Assembly (NCBI GenBank): GCA_964531505.1 | Contig: CAZHDT010000009.1 | Location: forward strand, 1-22,179 | Direction of reading: 5' to 3' | Length of the DNA stretch: 22,179 bases | Origin: UBA6264 sp964531505 | Lineage (GTDB): Bacteria; Patescibacteriota; Patescibacteriia; UBA2591; UBA6264 | Part shown: in pieces, positions 1-7,769 of the stretch | Layout: every line of letters starts with the position of its first letter | How positions within the stretch are numbered: the stretch's first letter is position 1 | Translations under genes and position numbers: made by a program | Notes under the pieces: generated by a model | Told to the model about the DNA's origin: nothing | The model's input: the letters and a program-made list of their open reading frames with translations, nothing else | Database searches by the model: none

Positions 1-207
1 GGCGTTGCGGTTATAAAATTAAAAGATGGGCTGAAAGTCGGCGAGAGTATTAAAATCGTTGGTGGTGAGCGGGAGATTATTCAAGAAGTTTCCTCAATGC
101 AGGTTGAATATGAAAATATTGATAAAGCCAAAAAAGGAGAATCAGTTGGTTTGAAAGTAGACGGAGCGGTTCGTCCGGGTGATAAGGTTTATTTGTTCGC
201 CGAGTAA
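1..207 (+). CDS. EF-Tu domain-2-like small protein (3' part)
   Basis: The window opens inside this gene. Frame 1 reads 68 residues and ends at TAA (205-207). The visible part has the signature of the small 'translation elongation factor-like' proteins: GVAVIKLKDGLKVGESIKI near the start, a central SMQVEYENI segment, and KKGESVGLKVDGAVRPGDKVY near the end. This is a single beta-barrel domain resembling domain 2 of EF-Tu. Family members are roughly 80-95 residues, so perhaps 15-25 N-terminal residues lie upstream. In other genomes such genes often sit near U32-family peptidases, but none is visible here. No GTPase domain is present, so it is not EF-Tu. Its molecular role is unknown. The family call rests on motif recall and is fairly firm. 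Confidence 0.75.
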   Translation, partial: GVAVIKLKDGLKVGESIKIVGGEREIIQEVSSMQVEYENIDKAKKGESVGLKVDGAVRPGDKVYLFAE

Positions 208-229
208 ATTTTAAAAACATTATTTAAAA

Positions 230-448
230 ATGACTGAAAAAAATTCAGACAAATTTTTGATTTCCAAACAAAAATTAATTATTATCGGTTTATTAATTAT
301 TGTTTTTAATCCTTTGCCCGCCGGTGTTATTTACGGATTATCTTTGGCGCGGGAAGAAAAAACCAGGCAAGATGGAAAATTAATGATTATTTTTTCTTTG
401 CTATGGGGAGGCATTTCTTTGGCTTTATTCCAAAAATATATTTATTAA
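230..448 (+). CDS. Small two-helix membrane protein, unknown function
   Basis: This 72-residue protein starts 22 bases after the preceding stop. It has a short polar N-terminus (residues 1-15), a hydrophobic segment at about 16-37 (KLIIIGLLIIVFNPLPAGVI), a charged linker AREEKTRQDGK at about 40-50, and a second hydrophobic segment at about 51-69. That is two predicted membrane helices joined by a basic/acidic loop. The first helix contains the NPLPAG motif. I recognise the general pattern from small CPR membrane proteins but no function. No Shine-Dalgarno motif precedes the ATG, only AT-rich sequence, as for most genes here. It is probably co-transcribed with the gene upstream. Two clean transmembrane segments and a good position make it likely real. 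Confidence 0.6.
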   Translation: MTEKNSDKFLISKQKLIIIGLLIIVFNPLPAGVIYGLSLAREEKTRQDGKLMIIFSLLWGGISLALFQKYIY

Positions 449-465
449 ATAAAATTTTTTTATTT

Positions 466-753
466 ATGAAAATTAAAACACCCCCCTTGAATATTACCTT
501 GGAGCAATTTATTAAAAGATGTGGCTATGGAGAAATAAGGAATCGAGAGGGGATTAGTTATGTTCGTCGTCTAAGAGGTTATCAATTTCCCCGTTTTCAT
601 ATTTATCTTGAAAAAGAATATGTTAATCTTCATTTAGACCAGAAAGCATCTTGTTATCAAGGAGTCTCCGCGCATAGCGGAGAATATGAAACAGAAGTGG
701 TTAAAGAAGAGGGAAAAAGAATTAAAGGGTTTATTGAAAAGTATATAGTTTAA
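466..753 (+). CDS. Conserved small hypothetical protein (95 aa)
   Basis: I place the start at the ATG at 466. An ATG at 403 in the same frame would overlap the preceding gene by 46 bases and add a residue run that looks like out-of-frame read-through. The 95-residue product has no signal peptide or membrane helix. It is dense in charged and aromatic residues, with the stretch YVRRLRGYQFPRFHIYLE followed by VNLHLDQK, then AHSGEYETEVVKEE. The alternating pattern suggests a small alpha/beta fold. It resembles short hypothetical proteins common in CPR genomes; no biochemical function is known to me. A perfect 7-bp hairpin (665-683) lies inside the coding frame. It probably belongs to the same transcript as its neighbours. 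Confidence 0.6.
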   Translation: MKIKTPPLNITLEQFIKRCGYGEIRNREGISYVRRLRGYQFPRFHIYLEKEYVNLHLDQKASCYQGVSAHSGEYETEVVKEEGKRIKGFIEKYIV

Positions 754-786
754 ACAACATTATTTTTTTATTAATTAAAAAATAAA

Positions 787-1698
787 ATGCCCATTTATCT
801 TAAATTAAGTGAACGAGAACTCGCATCAAGAATTGAACAGGCAAATGAATTTTTAGAATTTTGTCGAGTTTGTCCAAGAAACTGTGGTGCTAATCGAATG
901 AACAATGAAAAAGGATTTTGCTGTCTTGGGAGAAAAGCGGTTGTTTTTAATAACAATCCGGATTTTGGCGAAGAAAAATGTTTAATTGGAAAATTTGGCT
1001 CTGGGTCAATAAATTTTAATTTTTGTAATTTATCTTGCGCTTATTGTCGAAGCTACGAAATCAGCCAATTAGAAAGAGGACGGGCGGTGCCGGGGAAAGA
1101 GAAAACAGCTAAAGAATTGGCAAAAATAATGCTTGATTTACAAAAGAAAAAATGTCATAACATAAATCTCATCAATCCCACTTCTCAAATCCCGCAAATT
1201 TTAGAGGCTTTGCCAATTGCCATTAAAGGTGGTTTAAAAATTCCATTTATTTATAATACCAATGCTTATGATTCAGTTGAATTATTAAAATTATTAGATG
1301 GAATAATCGATATTTATTTGCCTGATTTTAAATATTCTGATGAAAAAAATGCAAAAAAATATTCTAATGTTATTAATTATTTTTTCTTTGCTAAAAAAGC
1401 AATTAAGGAAATGTATCGTCAGGTGGGAAATTTAGAAATTGGTGCAGATGGTTTGGCAAAAAGAGGACTTTTGGTTCGTCATCTTATTTTGCCCAATAAT
1501 CTAGCCGGTTCAGAACAAGTTTTGGAATTTTTAGTAAAAAAAATTTCTCCTGATTTACGAGTTGACATCATGAATCATTATAATCCTTGTTGGCGGGCGA
1601 AAAATTATCCTGAATTAAACCGGCAAATCAACGAACAAGAATATGAGGCCGTGATTGACCTGGCTAAAAAGTATGGATTAAATTGGTTCACAGAATAG
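787..1698 (+). CDS. Radical SAM protein, PflX-like (COG1313 type)
   Basis: This 303-residue protein has two cysteine clusters. The first is CRVCPRNCGANR (Cys26, 29, 33). The second is the radical SAM motif CNLSCAYC (Cys80, 84, 87; CX3CX2C), expected to hold a 4Fe-4S cluster and cleave S-adenosylmethionine. The GEEKCLIGKFGSGSINF segment just before the motif and YEIS just after are characteristic of PflX-like proteins, annotated as putative pyruvate-formate-lyase activating enzymes but mostly of unknown substrate. Length fits the family (about 300 residues). No glycyl-radical enzyme gene is nearby, so activating a pyruvate formate-lyase is unproven. It starts 33 bases after the previous stop and ends before a hairpin terminator at 1719-1754. 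Family assignment is confident, substrate unknown. Confidence 0.85.
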   Translation: MPIYLKLSERELASRIEQANEFLEFCRVCPRNCGANRMNNEKGFCCLGRKAVVFNNNPDFGEEKCLIGKFGSGSINFNFCNLSCAYCRSYEISQLERGRAVPGKEKTAKELAKIMLDLQKKKCHNINLINPTSQIPQILEALPIAIKGGLKIPFIYNTNAYDSVELLKLLDGIIDIYLPDFKYSDEKNAKKYSNVINYFFFAKKAIKEMYRQVGNLEIGADGLAKRGLLVRHLILPNNLAGSEQVLEFLVKKISPDLRVDIMNHYNPCWRAKNYPELNRQINEQEYEAVIDLAKKYGLNWFTE

Positions 1699-1718
1699 AG
1701 CACAAGATATTATTAAAT

Positions 1719-1754
1719 AAAAATACTTGGAATAAAATATGCCAAGTATTTTTT
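1719..1754. terminator. Rho-independent terminator, probably bidirectional
   Basis: The sequence AAATACTTGG (1721-1730) pairs perfectly with CCAAGTATTT (1742-1751) around an 11-base AT-rich loop, and two more A-T pairs extend the stem. A T run follows on the + strand and an A run precedes it, giving a T run on the minus strand. It sits between the convergent radical SAM gene (ends 1698) and the thioredoxin-like gene (ends 1776), so it could stop transcription from both sides. Confidence 0.75.
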
Positions 1755-1775
1755 GTTGATTATTTTTAAAACAAA

Positions 1776-2295
1776 TTACTTTTTTCTTTTAATAAGAGAA
1801 AAAAGTAATATTAAAATAAAAAGAATAATAATGGCGGGATAGATTTTTCCACTTAAAGGCGTTTTATTATTCTCTTTTTTTAATTTATCTAATGGTGAAG
1901 GGCAGAGTTGGGAAGAGCATTTTATTATATTTTGTTCAATTTGGGTGGCAATAACAGAATTAAACCCATTAAATGATTTTTCTCCAATAAATATTATTGG
2001 CACGGGAATATCTTTTAAATCTTCTCCAAAGGCATCGCCTAATAAAAAGTATAAATCTCGATTATTTTTTTCAAAAAAAACTTCAAAAAATTTTATTTCT
2101 AAAGGATATTTTTTTGTTAGTTTTCCAAGGAATGCTTGAGCTTCAGCGCAAACTGGACAGGTTTGCCCGTAAAAGAGATAAAGCTCTGCTTTATTTTGAG
2201 CCAAACTTGGCCTAAAGAATAGAAAAATAAAAATAAGAATAAAAAATGAATTCCAAAATATTTTTTTTCTTCTCCTGATATATTTTTTTTCTTTT
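1776..2295 (-). CDS. Membrane-anchored thioredoxin-like protein, CPVC motif (5' end in gap)
   Basis: Reading from 2295 down to the stop at 1776 gives about 172 residues. A basic start (IRRRKK) leads into a hydrophobic stretch FWNSFFILIFIFLFF ending near SLAQ, like a signal peptide or anchor. Next come LYLFYGQTCPVCAEAQAFL, a redox-type CXXC at the end of a first strand, and DIPVPIIFIGEKSFNGF, resembling the cis-proline region of the thioredoxin fold. The C-terminus has a second hydrophobic helix and a basic end (SLIKRKK). This suggests an extracytoplasmic thiol-disulfide protein. The start codon is not visible. An open frame continues across the Ns into antisense groES, but that extension is spurious. 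A GGAG motif at about 2272-2275 (minus strand) might be a ribosome site for a start near 2262, but no ATG is present there. Redox partner unknown. Confidence 0.7.
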
Positions 2296-2395
2296 NNNNN
2301 NNNNNNNNNNNNNNNNNNNNNNNNNNNNNNNNNNNNNNNNNNNNNNNNNNNNNNNNNNNNNNNNNNNNNNNNNNNNNNNNNNNNNNNNNNNNNNN
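2296..2395. other. Assembly gap (100 Ns)
   Basis: Exactly 100 Ns, the conventional size for an unknown-length scaffold join. It hides the 5' end of the thioredoxin-like gene on the minus strand and the promoter region of groES on the plus strand, including any CIRCE-type operator. Confidence 0.95.
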
Positions 2396-2412
2396 TTAAA
2401 AATAATAAATTT

Positions 2413-2712
2413 ATGGCAAAAATTAATTTACAGCCTTTAGGAAGTCGGTTGATTGTTAAACCAATTCTTGAGGATGAAGTTACCAAATTCGGCATTATTC
2501 TTCCGGATTCAGCGGAAAGGGATAAGCCGATTCGTGGTGAAGTTTTAGCGATTGGTCAAGGAAAAAATTTAAATAATGGCCAGCGCGAAAAAATGGATTT
2601 AAAAGTCGGAGATAAAATCTTATTTGAGAAATACGGTTCAGATGAATACAAAGTTAACAACCAAGAATTTTTAGTTGTTGATTATGATAAGGTTGTCGCC
2701 GTAATTAAATAA
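2413..2712 (+). CDS. groES: GroES co-chaperonin
   Basis: This 99-residue protein matches the 10-kDa chaperonin family from end to end. The N-terminus reads INLQPLGSRLIVKPI. The mobile loop that docks onto GroEL is at about residues 22-36 (TKFGIILPDSAE), followed by GEVLAIGQGK and, near the C-terminus, VGDKILFEKYGSDEYK. Seven copies form the lid of the GroEL folding chamber in the cytoplasm. Length is typical (about 95-100 residues). It lies 7 bases upstream of groEL, so the two form one operon. The promoter is unresolved because the N gap ends only 17 bases before the ATG. No Shine-Dalgarno motif is visible in that 17-base leader. Confidence 0.97.
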   Translation: MAKINLQPLGSRLIVKPILEDEVTKFGIILPDSAERDKPIRGEVLAIGQGKNLNNGQREKMDLKVGDKILFEKYGSDEYKVNNQEFLVVDYDKVVAVIK

Positions 2713-2719
2713 AAAAAAT

Positions 2720-4366
2720 ATGTCAAAACAAATATTATTTAATGAAGAAGCTCGCGCTGCTTTAAAGCGGGGGGTTGATAAATTGACCGCAGCCGTAAAG
2801 GTGACCTTAGGTCCAGTTGGTCGCAGTGTCATTTTAGATAAGGGCTACGGTTCTCCGGTTATTACTAATGATGGCGTTACAGTAGCTAAAGAAATTGAAT
2901 TGGAAGATAAATATGAAAATGTTGGCGCTCAATTAATTCGGGAAGTGGCCACCAAAACTAATGATATTGCCGGTGACGGCACTACCACAGCGGCTATTTT
3001 GACTCAGGCGATTATTTCCCAAGGAATGAAAAATGTGGTGGCAGGAGCCAATCCTTTATTGATTAAACAAGGGATTGATAAAGGGGTGGCGGCGATTATC
3101 AAAGAATTAAAAGAAAAAATCGCTCGCCCAGTTTCAACTTCAGAAGAAATTGAGCAAGTAGCGACTGTTTCTGCCAATGACCCGGAAGTAGGAAAAATTA
3201 TTGCCAAAGCTATGGAAAAGGCGGGAAAAAACGGCGTGATTACCGTTGAAGAATCCCAGTCCTTTGGATTAGAATTGGAATTTACCGAGGGAATGAAATT
3301 TGATCGCGGTTATGCTTCTCCTTATATGATTACTGAAGCGGAAAAAATGTCGGCGGAATATGAAAATCCATATATTTTAATTACTGACAAAAAAGTTTCT
3401 GCCATTAATGAAGTTCTTCCCTTAATGGAAGAAATGGCGCAAACCGGAAAAAAAGATTTAGTGATTATCGCTGATGAAATTGAGGGCGAAGCTTTAGCAA
3501 CTTTTGTGGTTAATAAATTAAGAGGCGCATTTAATGTTTTAGCGATTAAAGCGCCGGGTTTTGGCGACCGCAAAAAAGAAATGCTTCAAGATATTGCCAT
3601 TTTAACTGGCGGTAAGGTTATTTCAGAAGACCTTGGCTTAAAATTAGAAAACACTCACTTGAAAGATTTGGGCCAAGCGCGAAAAATTATTTCCACTAAA
3701 GAAGATACCACTATTGTCAGTGGCAAAGGCAAGAAAGAAGAAGTTGAAAAAAGAATTATTCAGATAAAAAAAGAAATGGAGTTAAATGATTCTGAATTTG
3801 ATAAAGAAAAATTACAGGAAAGATTAGCCAAATTGGCTGGTGGAGTTTCCGTTATTAAAGTTGGCGCTGCCACAGAAACAGCAATGAAAGAAAAAAAATT
3901 CAAAGTGGAAGACGCGGTTAATGCCACCAAAGCAGCCACAGAAGAAGGCGTCGTGGTTGGTGGGGGAGTTGCTCTACTCAGAGCTTTGCCAATTTTAGAT
4001 GATTTAAAAGTTAAAGGAGATGAAAAAATCGGTTTGGATATTTTAAGAAGGTCTTTGAAAGAGCCCTTAAAACAAATTGCCAATAACGCGGGGAAGATGG
4101 ACGGTGAAGTAGTTGCTCAAAAAGTTTTGGAACAGACTGGAAATTTTGGTTATAATGCCGCTACTAATGAATTTGAGGACTTGGTTGCTCGTGGCATCGT
4201 GGACCCGGTAAAAGTTACTCGTTCCGCTTTAGAAAATGCCGCATCCATTGCTACTTTATTTTTAGTGACTGAAGTGGTCATTACTGATAAGCCGGAAAAA
4301 GAAGATCCTCATCATCATGATATGCCGGGTGGAATGGGAGGCGGAATGCCTGGTATGGGTTATTAA
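2720..4366 (+). CDS. groEL: GroEL chaperonin
   Basis: This 548-residue ATP-dependent 60-kDa chaperonin subunit has the same length as the E. coli protein. Recognisable segments are VKVTLGPVGRSVILDK (about 27-41), the nucleotide-site NDGVT (50-54) and AGDGTTTA (84-91), the apical-domain stretch with LVIIADEIEGEALATFVVNKL, and the equatorial EEGVVVGGGVALL. The C-terminus is the usual Gly/Met-rich tail (MPGGMGGGMPGMGY) preceded by three histidines. With GroES it encloses and refolds unfolded cytoplasmic proteins. Nothing essential looks missing. It is the last gene before a strong terminator at 4389-4421, so groES-groEL is a two-gene unit. Confidence 0.98.
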   Translation: MSKQILFNEEARAALKRGVDKLTAAVKVTLGPVGRSVILDKGYGSPVITNDGVTVAKEIELEDKYENVGAQLIREVATKTNDIAGDGTTTAAILTQAIISQGMKNVVAGANPLLIKQGIDKGVAAIIKELKEKIARPVSTSEEIEQVATVSANDPEVGKIIAKAMEKAGKNGVITVEESQSFGLELEFTEGMKFDRGYASPYMITEAEKMSAEYENPYILITDKKVSAINEVLPLMEEMAQTGKKDLVIIADEIEGEALATFVVNKLRGAFNVLAIKAPGFGDRKKEMLQDIAILTGGKVISEDLGLKLENTHLKDLGQARKIISTKEDTTIVSGKGKKEEVEKRIIQIKKEMELNDSEFDKEKLQERLAKLAGGVSVIKVGAATETAMKEKKFKVEDAVNATKAATEEGVVVGGGVALLRALPILDDLKVKGDEKIGLDILRRSLKEPLKQIANNAGKMDGEVVAQKVLEQTGNFGYNAATNEFEDLVARGIVDPVKVTRSALENAASIATLFLVTEVVITDKPEKEDPHHHDMPGGMGGGMPGMGY

Positions 4367-4388
4367 AATATTTGATAGATTAGACATT

Positions 4389-4421
4389 AAAAGTTTGGGA
4401 GCTCGGCTCCCAAACTTTTTT
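4389..4421 (+). terminator. Rho-independent terminator after groEL
   Basis: AAGTTTGGGAGC (4391-4402) pairs perfectly with GCTCCCAAACTT (4406-4417) around a 3-base TCG loop, extended by two A-T pairs and followed by a T run to 4422. It begins 23 bases after the groEL stop and is the strongest terminator in the window. Confidence 0.9.
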
Positions 4422-4426
4422 TAATA

Positions 4427-4455
4427 ATGACAAGAAAGATTAGTTTTGTTATAAT
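4427..4455 (+). promoter_or_regulatory. Probable sigma-70 promoter for the 4494 gene and ppsA
   Basis: ATGACA (4427-4432, five of six matches to TTGACA) lies 17 bases before a perfect TATAAT (4450-4455), directly after the groEL terminator and 38 bases before the next ATG. A second TATAAT at 4464-4469 lacks a good -35 partner. The pattern is seen in the sequence; activity is inferred. Confidence 0.55.
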
Positions 4456-4493
4456 AAATACATTATAATTCATTTTAAAATTAATTTAATAAT

Positions 4494-4853
4494 ATGGAAA
4501 AAGAAAAAATTACAGAAAAAATAAACGCCATTTTTCAAACCGAAGGAAAAATAGGTTTATTAGCTAGAATTGCCGCGGCAATTTCCTATCTGGGAGTTTT
4601 TTGTTTAGCCCCGATTATTTTTAAAACAAAAAATGAGTATGTTCGTTTTCACGCCCGCCAAGGATTAGTCATTTTTATTTGTGAAATTATTTCTGTTTTA
4701 ATTTGGATTATTCCTTTTATTGGCTGGCTAATCGGTTTTGTCGGTTGGGTTATTTGTTTTATTTTAAGCATTTTAGGGTTTATTAAGTCGCTCAGCGGAA
4801 AGAAATGGGAAATCCCGATTATTAAAGGTTTTGCTTCAAAAGTTAATATTTAA
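4494..4853 (+). CDS. DUF4870/Tic20-like small membrane protein
   Basis: This 119-residue protein has a charged N-terminus (1-18), then three predicted membrane helices: about 22-43 (LLARIAAAISYLGVFCLAPI), 57-76 (LVIFICEIISVLIWIIPFIG) and 77-98. The loop after helix 1 reads KNEYVRFHARQGLVIF. The 'F-H-A-R/K-Q-G/S' motif before helix 2 is typical of DUF4870-like proteins, distantly related to the chloroplast Tic20 import component. Function in bacteria is unknown. It lies downstream of a probable promoter and 11 bases upstream of ppsA, so the two may be co-transcribed, but I see no functional link. The start is the first ATG in frame; no Shine-Dalgarno motif is present. Confidence 0.7.
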   Translation: MEKEKITEKINAIFQTEGKIGLLARIAAAISYLGVFCLAPIIFKTKNEYVRFHARQGLVIFICEIISVLIWIIPFIGWLIGFVGWVICFILSILGFIKSLSGKKWEIPIIKGFASKVNI

Positions 4854-4864
4854 TATTTATTTAT

Positions 4865-7035
4865 ATGATTAAATGGTTTAAAGAAATAACAATTAAAGAC
4901 GTTCCTAAAGTAGGAGGTAAAAATGCTTCCTTGGGGGAAATGTATCAAAAATTAGATAAAAAAGGAGTGAGGATTCCAAACGGTTTTGCCACAACCGCTG
5001 AAGCTTATTGGTACTTTTTAGACCAGGCGAAAATAAGAGAAAAAATTACAGAAATTTTAAAAGGATTAAATATAAAGAATGTTAAAGAATTATCTATCAA
5101 AGGAAAAAAAATCAGAGAAATGATTTTACAATCCTCATTACCAAAAGATTTAGAAAAGCAAGTAATTAAAGCCTACCAAAAGCTTTCTCAAGAATCAAAA
5201 ATTAAAAATATTGATGTGGCGGTTAGAAGTTCCGCGACTGCCGAAGATATGCCAAATGCCAGTTTTGCCGGACAAATGGAAACTTATTTAAACATTAAAG
5301 GAGAAAAACAGGTTTTAATCGCGGTTAAAAAATGTATTGCTTCGCTTTTTACTAACCGGGCAATTGTTTATCGGCAAGAAAAGGGGTTTGACCATATGAA
5401 AGTCGCTCTTTCTGTTTGTGTGCAAAGAATGATTCGTTCTGATTTGGCCTGCTCCGGCGTAATTTTTTCCTGTCACACCGAATCAGGATTTTCAGATGTA
5501 AGTGTGATTACTTCTTCCTGGGGTTTAGGAGAAAATGTGGTTCAGGGTAAAGTGAGTCCGGATGAGTTTATAGTTTACGAGCCCTTGGTAAACAGTTTTC
5601 GTCCCATTATTAGTAAAACTCTGGGCGCTAAAGAATGGAAATTGGTTTATGACCCAAAAGGGCAGGAACAAGGAGAGAATCCGGTTAAAAATTTAAAAAC
5701 AACTAAAAAGGAACAAAATAGTTTTACTTTAACGGATGATGAAATTTTAGAATTAGGGCGTTATTCTGTAATTATTGAAAAACATTATTCCCGTTCCATG
5801 GATATGGAATGGGCAAAAGACGGCAAAGACAGAAAATTATACATTTTACAAGCCAGACCCGAAACAGTTCAATCTCAAAAATCATTGGACGTTTTGGAAA
5901 ATTATGTTCTTTTGGAAAAGAAAGATAAAACAAAAAAATCTTCTCACGCTCAACTTTTAAATCCGCAAAGCAACAGAAAAATTATTATTTCTGGAGTAGC
6001 CGTGGGTTCGAAAATTGCCCAAGGGCCGGCTAATATTATTAAAGATGTTAAAGATATTTCAAAATTTAAACCAGGCCAAATCTTAGTGACAGAAATGACT
6101 GACCCGGATTGGGTGCCGATTATGAAAAGGTCTCAAGCAATTGTTACTAACGCTGGGGGGAGAACTTGTCACGCCGCGATTGTATCCAGGGAGTTGGGGA
6201 TTCCTTGCGTAGTGGGAACAGGGAAGGCAACCGAATTAATTAAGCAAAACCAAAAAATAACAGTTTCTTGCGCCGAAGGGGAAATTGCTAATGTTTACGA
6301 AGGCTTTTTGCCTTTTGAAATAAAAAGGACAAAAATAAAAGGAATCAAAAGGCCTAAAACAAAGATTATGATGAATATAGGAGAACCGGCGCAGGCTTTC
6401 GGTTTTTCTTTTATTCCAAACGATGGAGTTGGTTTGGCGCGAGAGGAATTTATTATTAATAATTATATTAAAATTCACCCCTTGGCATTATTAAATTATA
6501 ATCAACTAAAAGACCAAAGAGCGAAAAAACAAATTGAAAGAATTACTTTTGGATATCAAGATAAATCTCAGTTTTATATTGATAAATTAGCTGAGGGAAT
6601 TGGTCGGATTGGCGCCGCTTTTTATCCCAAAGAGGTAATTGTTCGTTTTTCTGATTTTAAAACTAACGAATATGTCAACCTAATTGGCGGTCAAGAATTT
6701 GAACCAAATGAGGCAAATCCCATGATTGGTTGGCGTGGCGCAAGCCGTTATTATAGCTTGGGATTTGAACAAGCGTTCGGTTTAGAGTGTCAGGCAATTA
6801 AAAAAGTCAGAGAAGAAATGGGGCTGGATAATATTATTGTAATGGTGCCGTTTTGCCGAACCGTGGAAGAGGGGAAAAAAGTTTTAAAAATAATTGATTC
6901 TTACGGATTAAGAAAACCAAACAAAAAAGTTAAACCCCTTCAAGTTTATGTGATGTGTGAAATTCCCTCTAATGTTATTTTAGGCAACGAGTTTGCTAAA
7001 ATATTTGACGGTTTTTCAATTGGGAGTAATGATTT
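4865..7035 (+). CDS. ppsA: Phosphoenolpyruvate synthase (C-terminus lost in gap)
   Basis: PEP synthase (pyruvate, water dikinase) makes phosphoenolpyruvate from pyruvate and ATP for gluconeogenesis. The visible 723 residues contain the N-terminal ATP-grasp nucleotide domain (VGGKNASLGEMYQ at 16-28; VAVRSSATAEDMP at 118-130). A swivelling phosphohistidine domain follows with GGRTCHAAIVSREL, where His436 is the expected phosphocarrier. The PEP/pyruvate barrel has the late motifs NPMIGWRGASRYY, VMVPFCRT and GFSIGSND. The last normally continues with LTQ and roughly 70 more residues (E. coli PpsA is 792). That tail needs over 200 bases, more than the 100 Ns, so the gap length is nominal. The gene itself shows no sign of decay. 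The start overlaps no neighbour and lies 11 bases after the previous stop. Confidence 0.95.
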
Positions 7036-7135
7036 NNNNNNNNNNNNNNNNNNNNNNNNNNNNNNNNNNNNNNNNNNNNNNNNNNNNNNNNNNNNNNNNN
7101 NNNNNNNNNNNNNNNNNNNNNNNNNNNNNNNNNNN
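7036..7135. other. Assembly gap (100 Ns)
   Basis: Exactly 100 Ns. By homology it should hide about 70 codons of ppsA, its stop, and the first 15-20 bases of the tRNA-Ser gene, well over 100 bases in total. The true distance is therefore larger and the join itself should be treated with caution. Confidence 0.95.
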
Positions 7136-7498
<363 letters not shown>

Positions 7499-7527
7499 TT
7501 CGAGAAAGGGAGAAAAGGTAGTCCGAA

Positions 7528-7595
7528 GCGAAAGCTTTAGCTTTTGCGAAGGATACCCGCCTAGGTATTCTGTAGCTCAAAGAGCGAAAGATACC
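7528..7595 (+). repeat. Palindrome-rich 3' end of the GIY-YIG unit
   Basis: Three possible stems are visible. GCGAAAGCT (7528-7536) pairs with AGCTTTTGC (7539-7547) with one G-T pair and includes the GIY-YIG stop. GATACC (7552-7557) pairs with GGTATT (7564-7569). Alternatively GGTAT (7564-7568) pairs with ATACC (7591-7595), enclosing GCTC (7575-7578) paired with GAGC (7582-7585). The second and third are mutually exclusive. GCGAAGGATACCC (from 7546) and GCGAAAGATACCC (from 7584) are near-identical direct repeats. Confidence 0.55.
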
Positions 7596-7605
7596 CTCTC
7601 CGCCA
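7594..7605 (+). repeat. Second copy of the tRNA-Ser 3' terminal 12 bases
   Basis: CCCTCTCCGCCA is identical to 7198-7209, the end of the tRNA-Ser acceptor strand plus discriminator and CCA. In both copies CGAA occurs five bases upstream. No tRNA body precedes this copy. It looks like a target-site or attachment-site duplication, not a second tRNA gene. Confidence 0.7.
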
Positions 7606-7635
7606 AGTTTTACATTCAGCGAAATTGAAACGCGC

Positions 7636-7686
7636 GACAAATGAGTGTCTGGTACGTTTTCCATAAAACGTGCCTTTTCATTTGTC
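7636..7686. other. Long two-tier imperfect hairpin
   Basis: GACAAATGA (7636-7644) pairs perfectly with TCATTTGTC (7678-7686). Inside it, GGTACGTTTT (7651-7660) pairs with AAAACGTGCC (7665-7674) around a CCAT loop with one G-T pair. Together they form a stem of about 19 paired positions separated by an internal loop. No T run follows directly, so a standard terminator is not obvious. It could be a boundary element, a small RNA structure or a cruciform site between the GIY-YIG unit and the AbiE operon. Confidence 0.6.
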
Positions 7687-7693
7687 CACTTTT

Positions 7694-7752
7694 AGTCAGT
7701 TGACTTACTTTTTGCAATAATATACAATGGAACTGTGAGTAATTATCAGTTC
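7694..7752 (+). promoter_or_regulatory. AbiE operon promoter with operator-like inverted repeats
   Basis: TTGACT (7700-7705) and TACAAT (7723-7728), each five of six matches to consensus, are spaced by 17 bases and precede the first ATG by about 41 bases. The palindrome AGTCA-GT-TGACT (7694-7705) overlaps the -35. GAACTG (7730-7735) and CAGTTC (7747-7752) form a second inverted repeat over the likely transcription start. AbiEi-type antitoxins are known to repress their own operon by binding inverted repeats, so these are candidate operators. Binding here is inferred. Confidence 0.55.
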
Positions 7753-7769
7753 AGTCAAACATTATCAAT

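Noticed and set aside
665..683. Perfect hairpin TCTCCGC-GCATA-GCGGAGA inside the 466-753 gene
   Set aside because: It encodes the conserved-looking residues VSAHSGE and no other copy was seen. Probably a coding coincidence, though it resembles a short palindrome insert.
2296..2495. Open minus-strand frame extending the thioredoxin-like gene through the N run into groES
   Set aside because: The part past the gap is antisense to groES. The Ns merely keep the frame open. The real start lies in or beside the gap.
4305..4364. Histidine and Gly/Met-rich end of GroEL as a possible fusion or tag
   Set aside because: GGM-rich tails are normal for GroEL, and three histidines before it are not remarkable.
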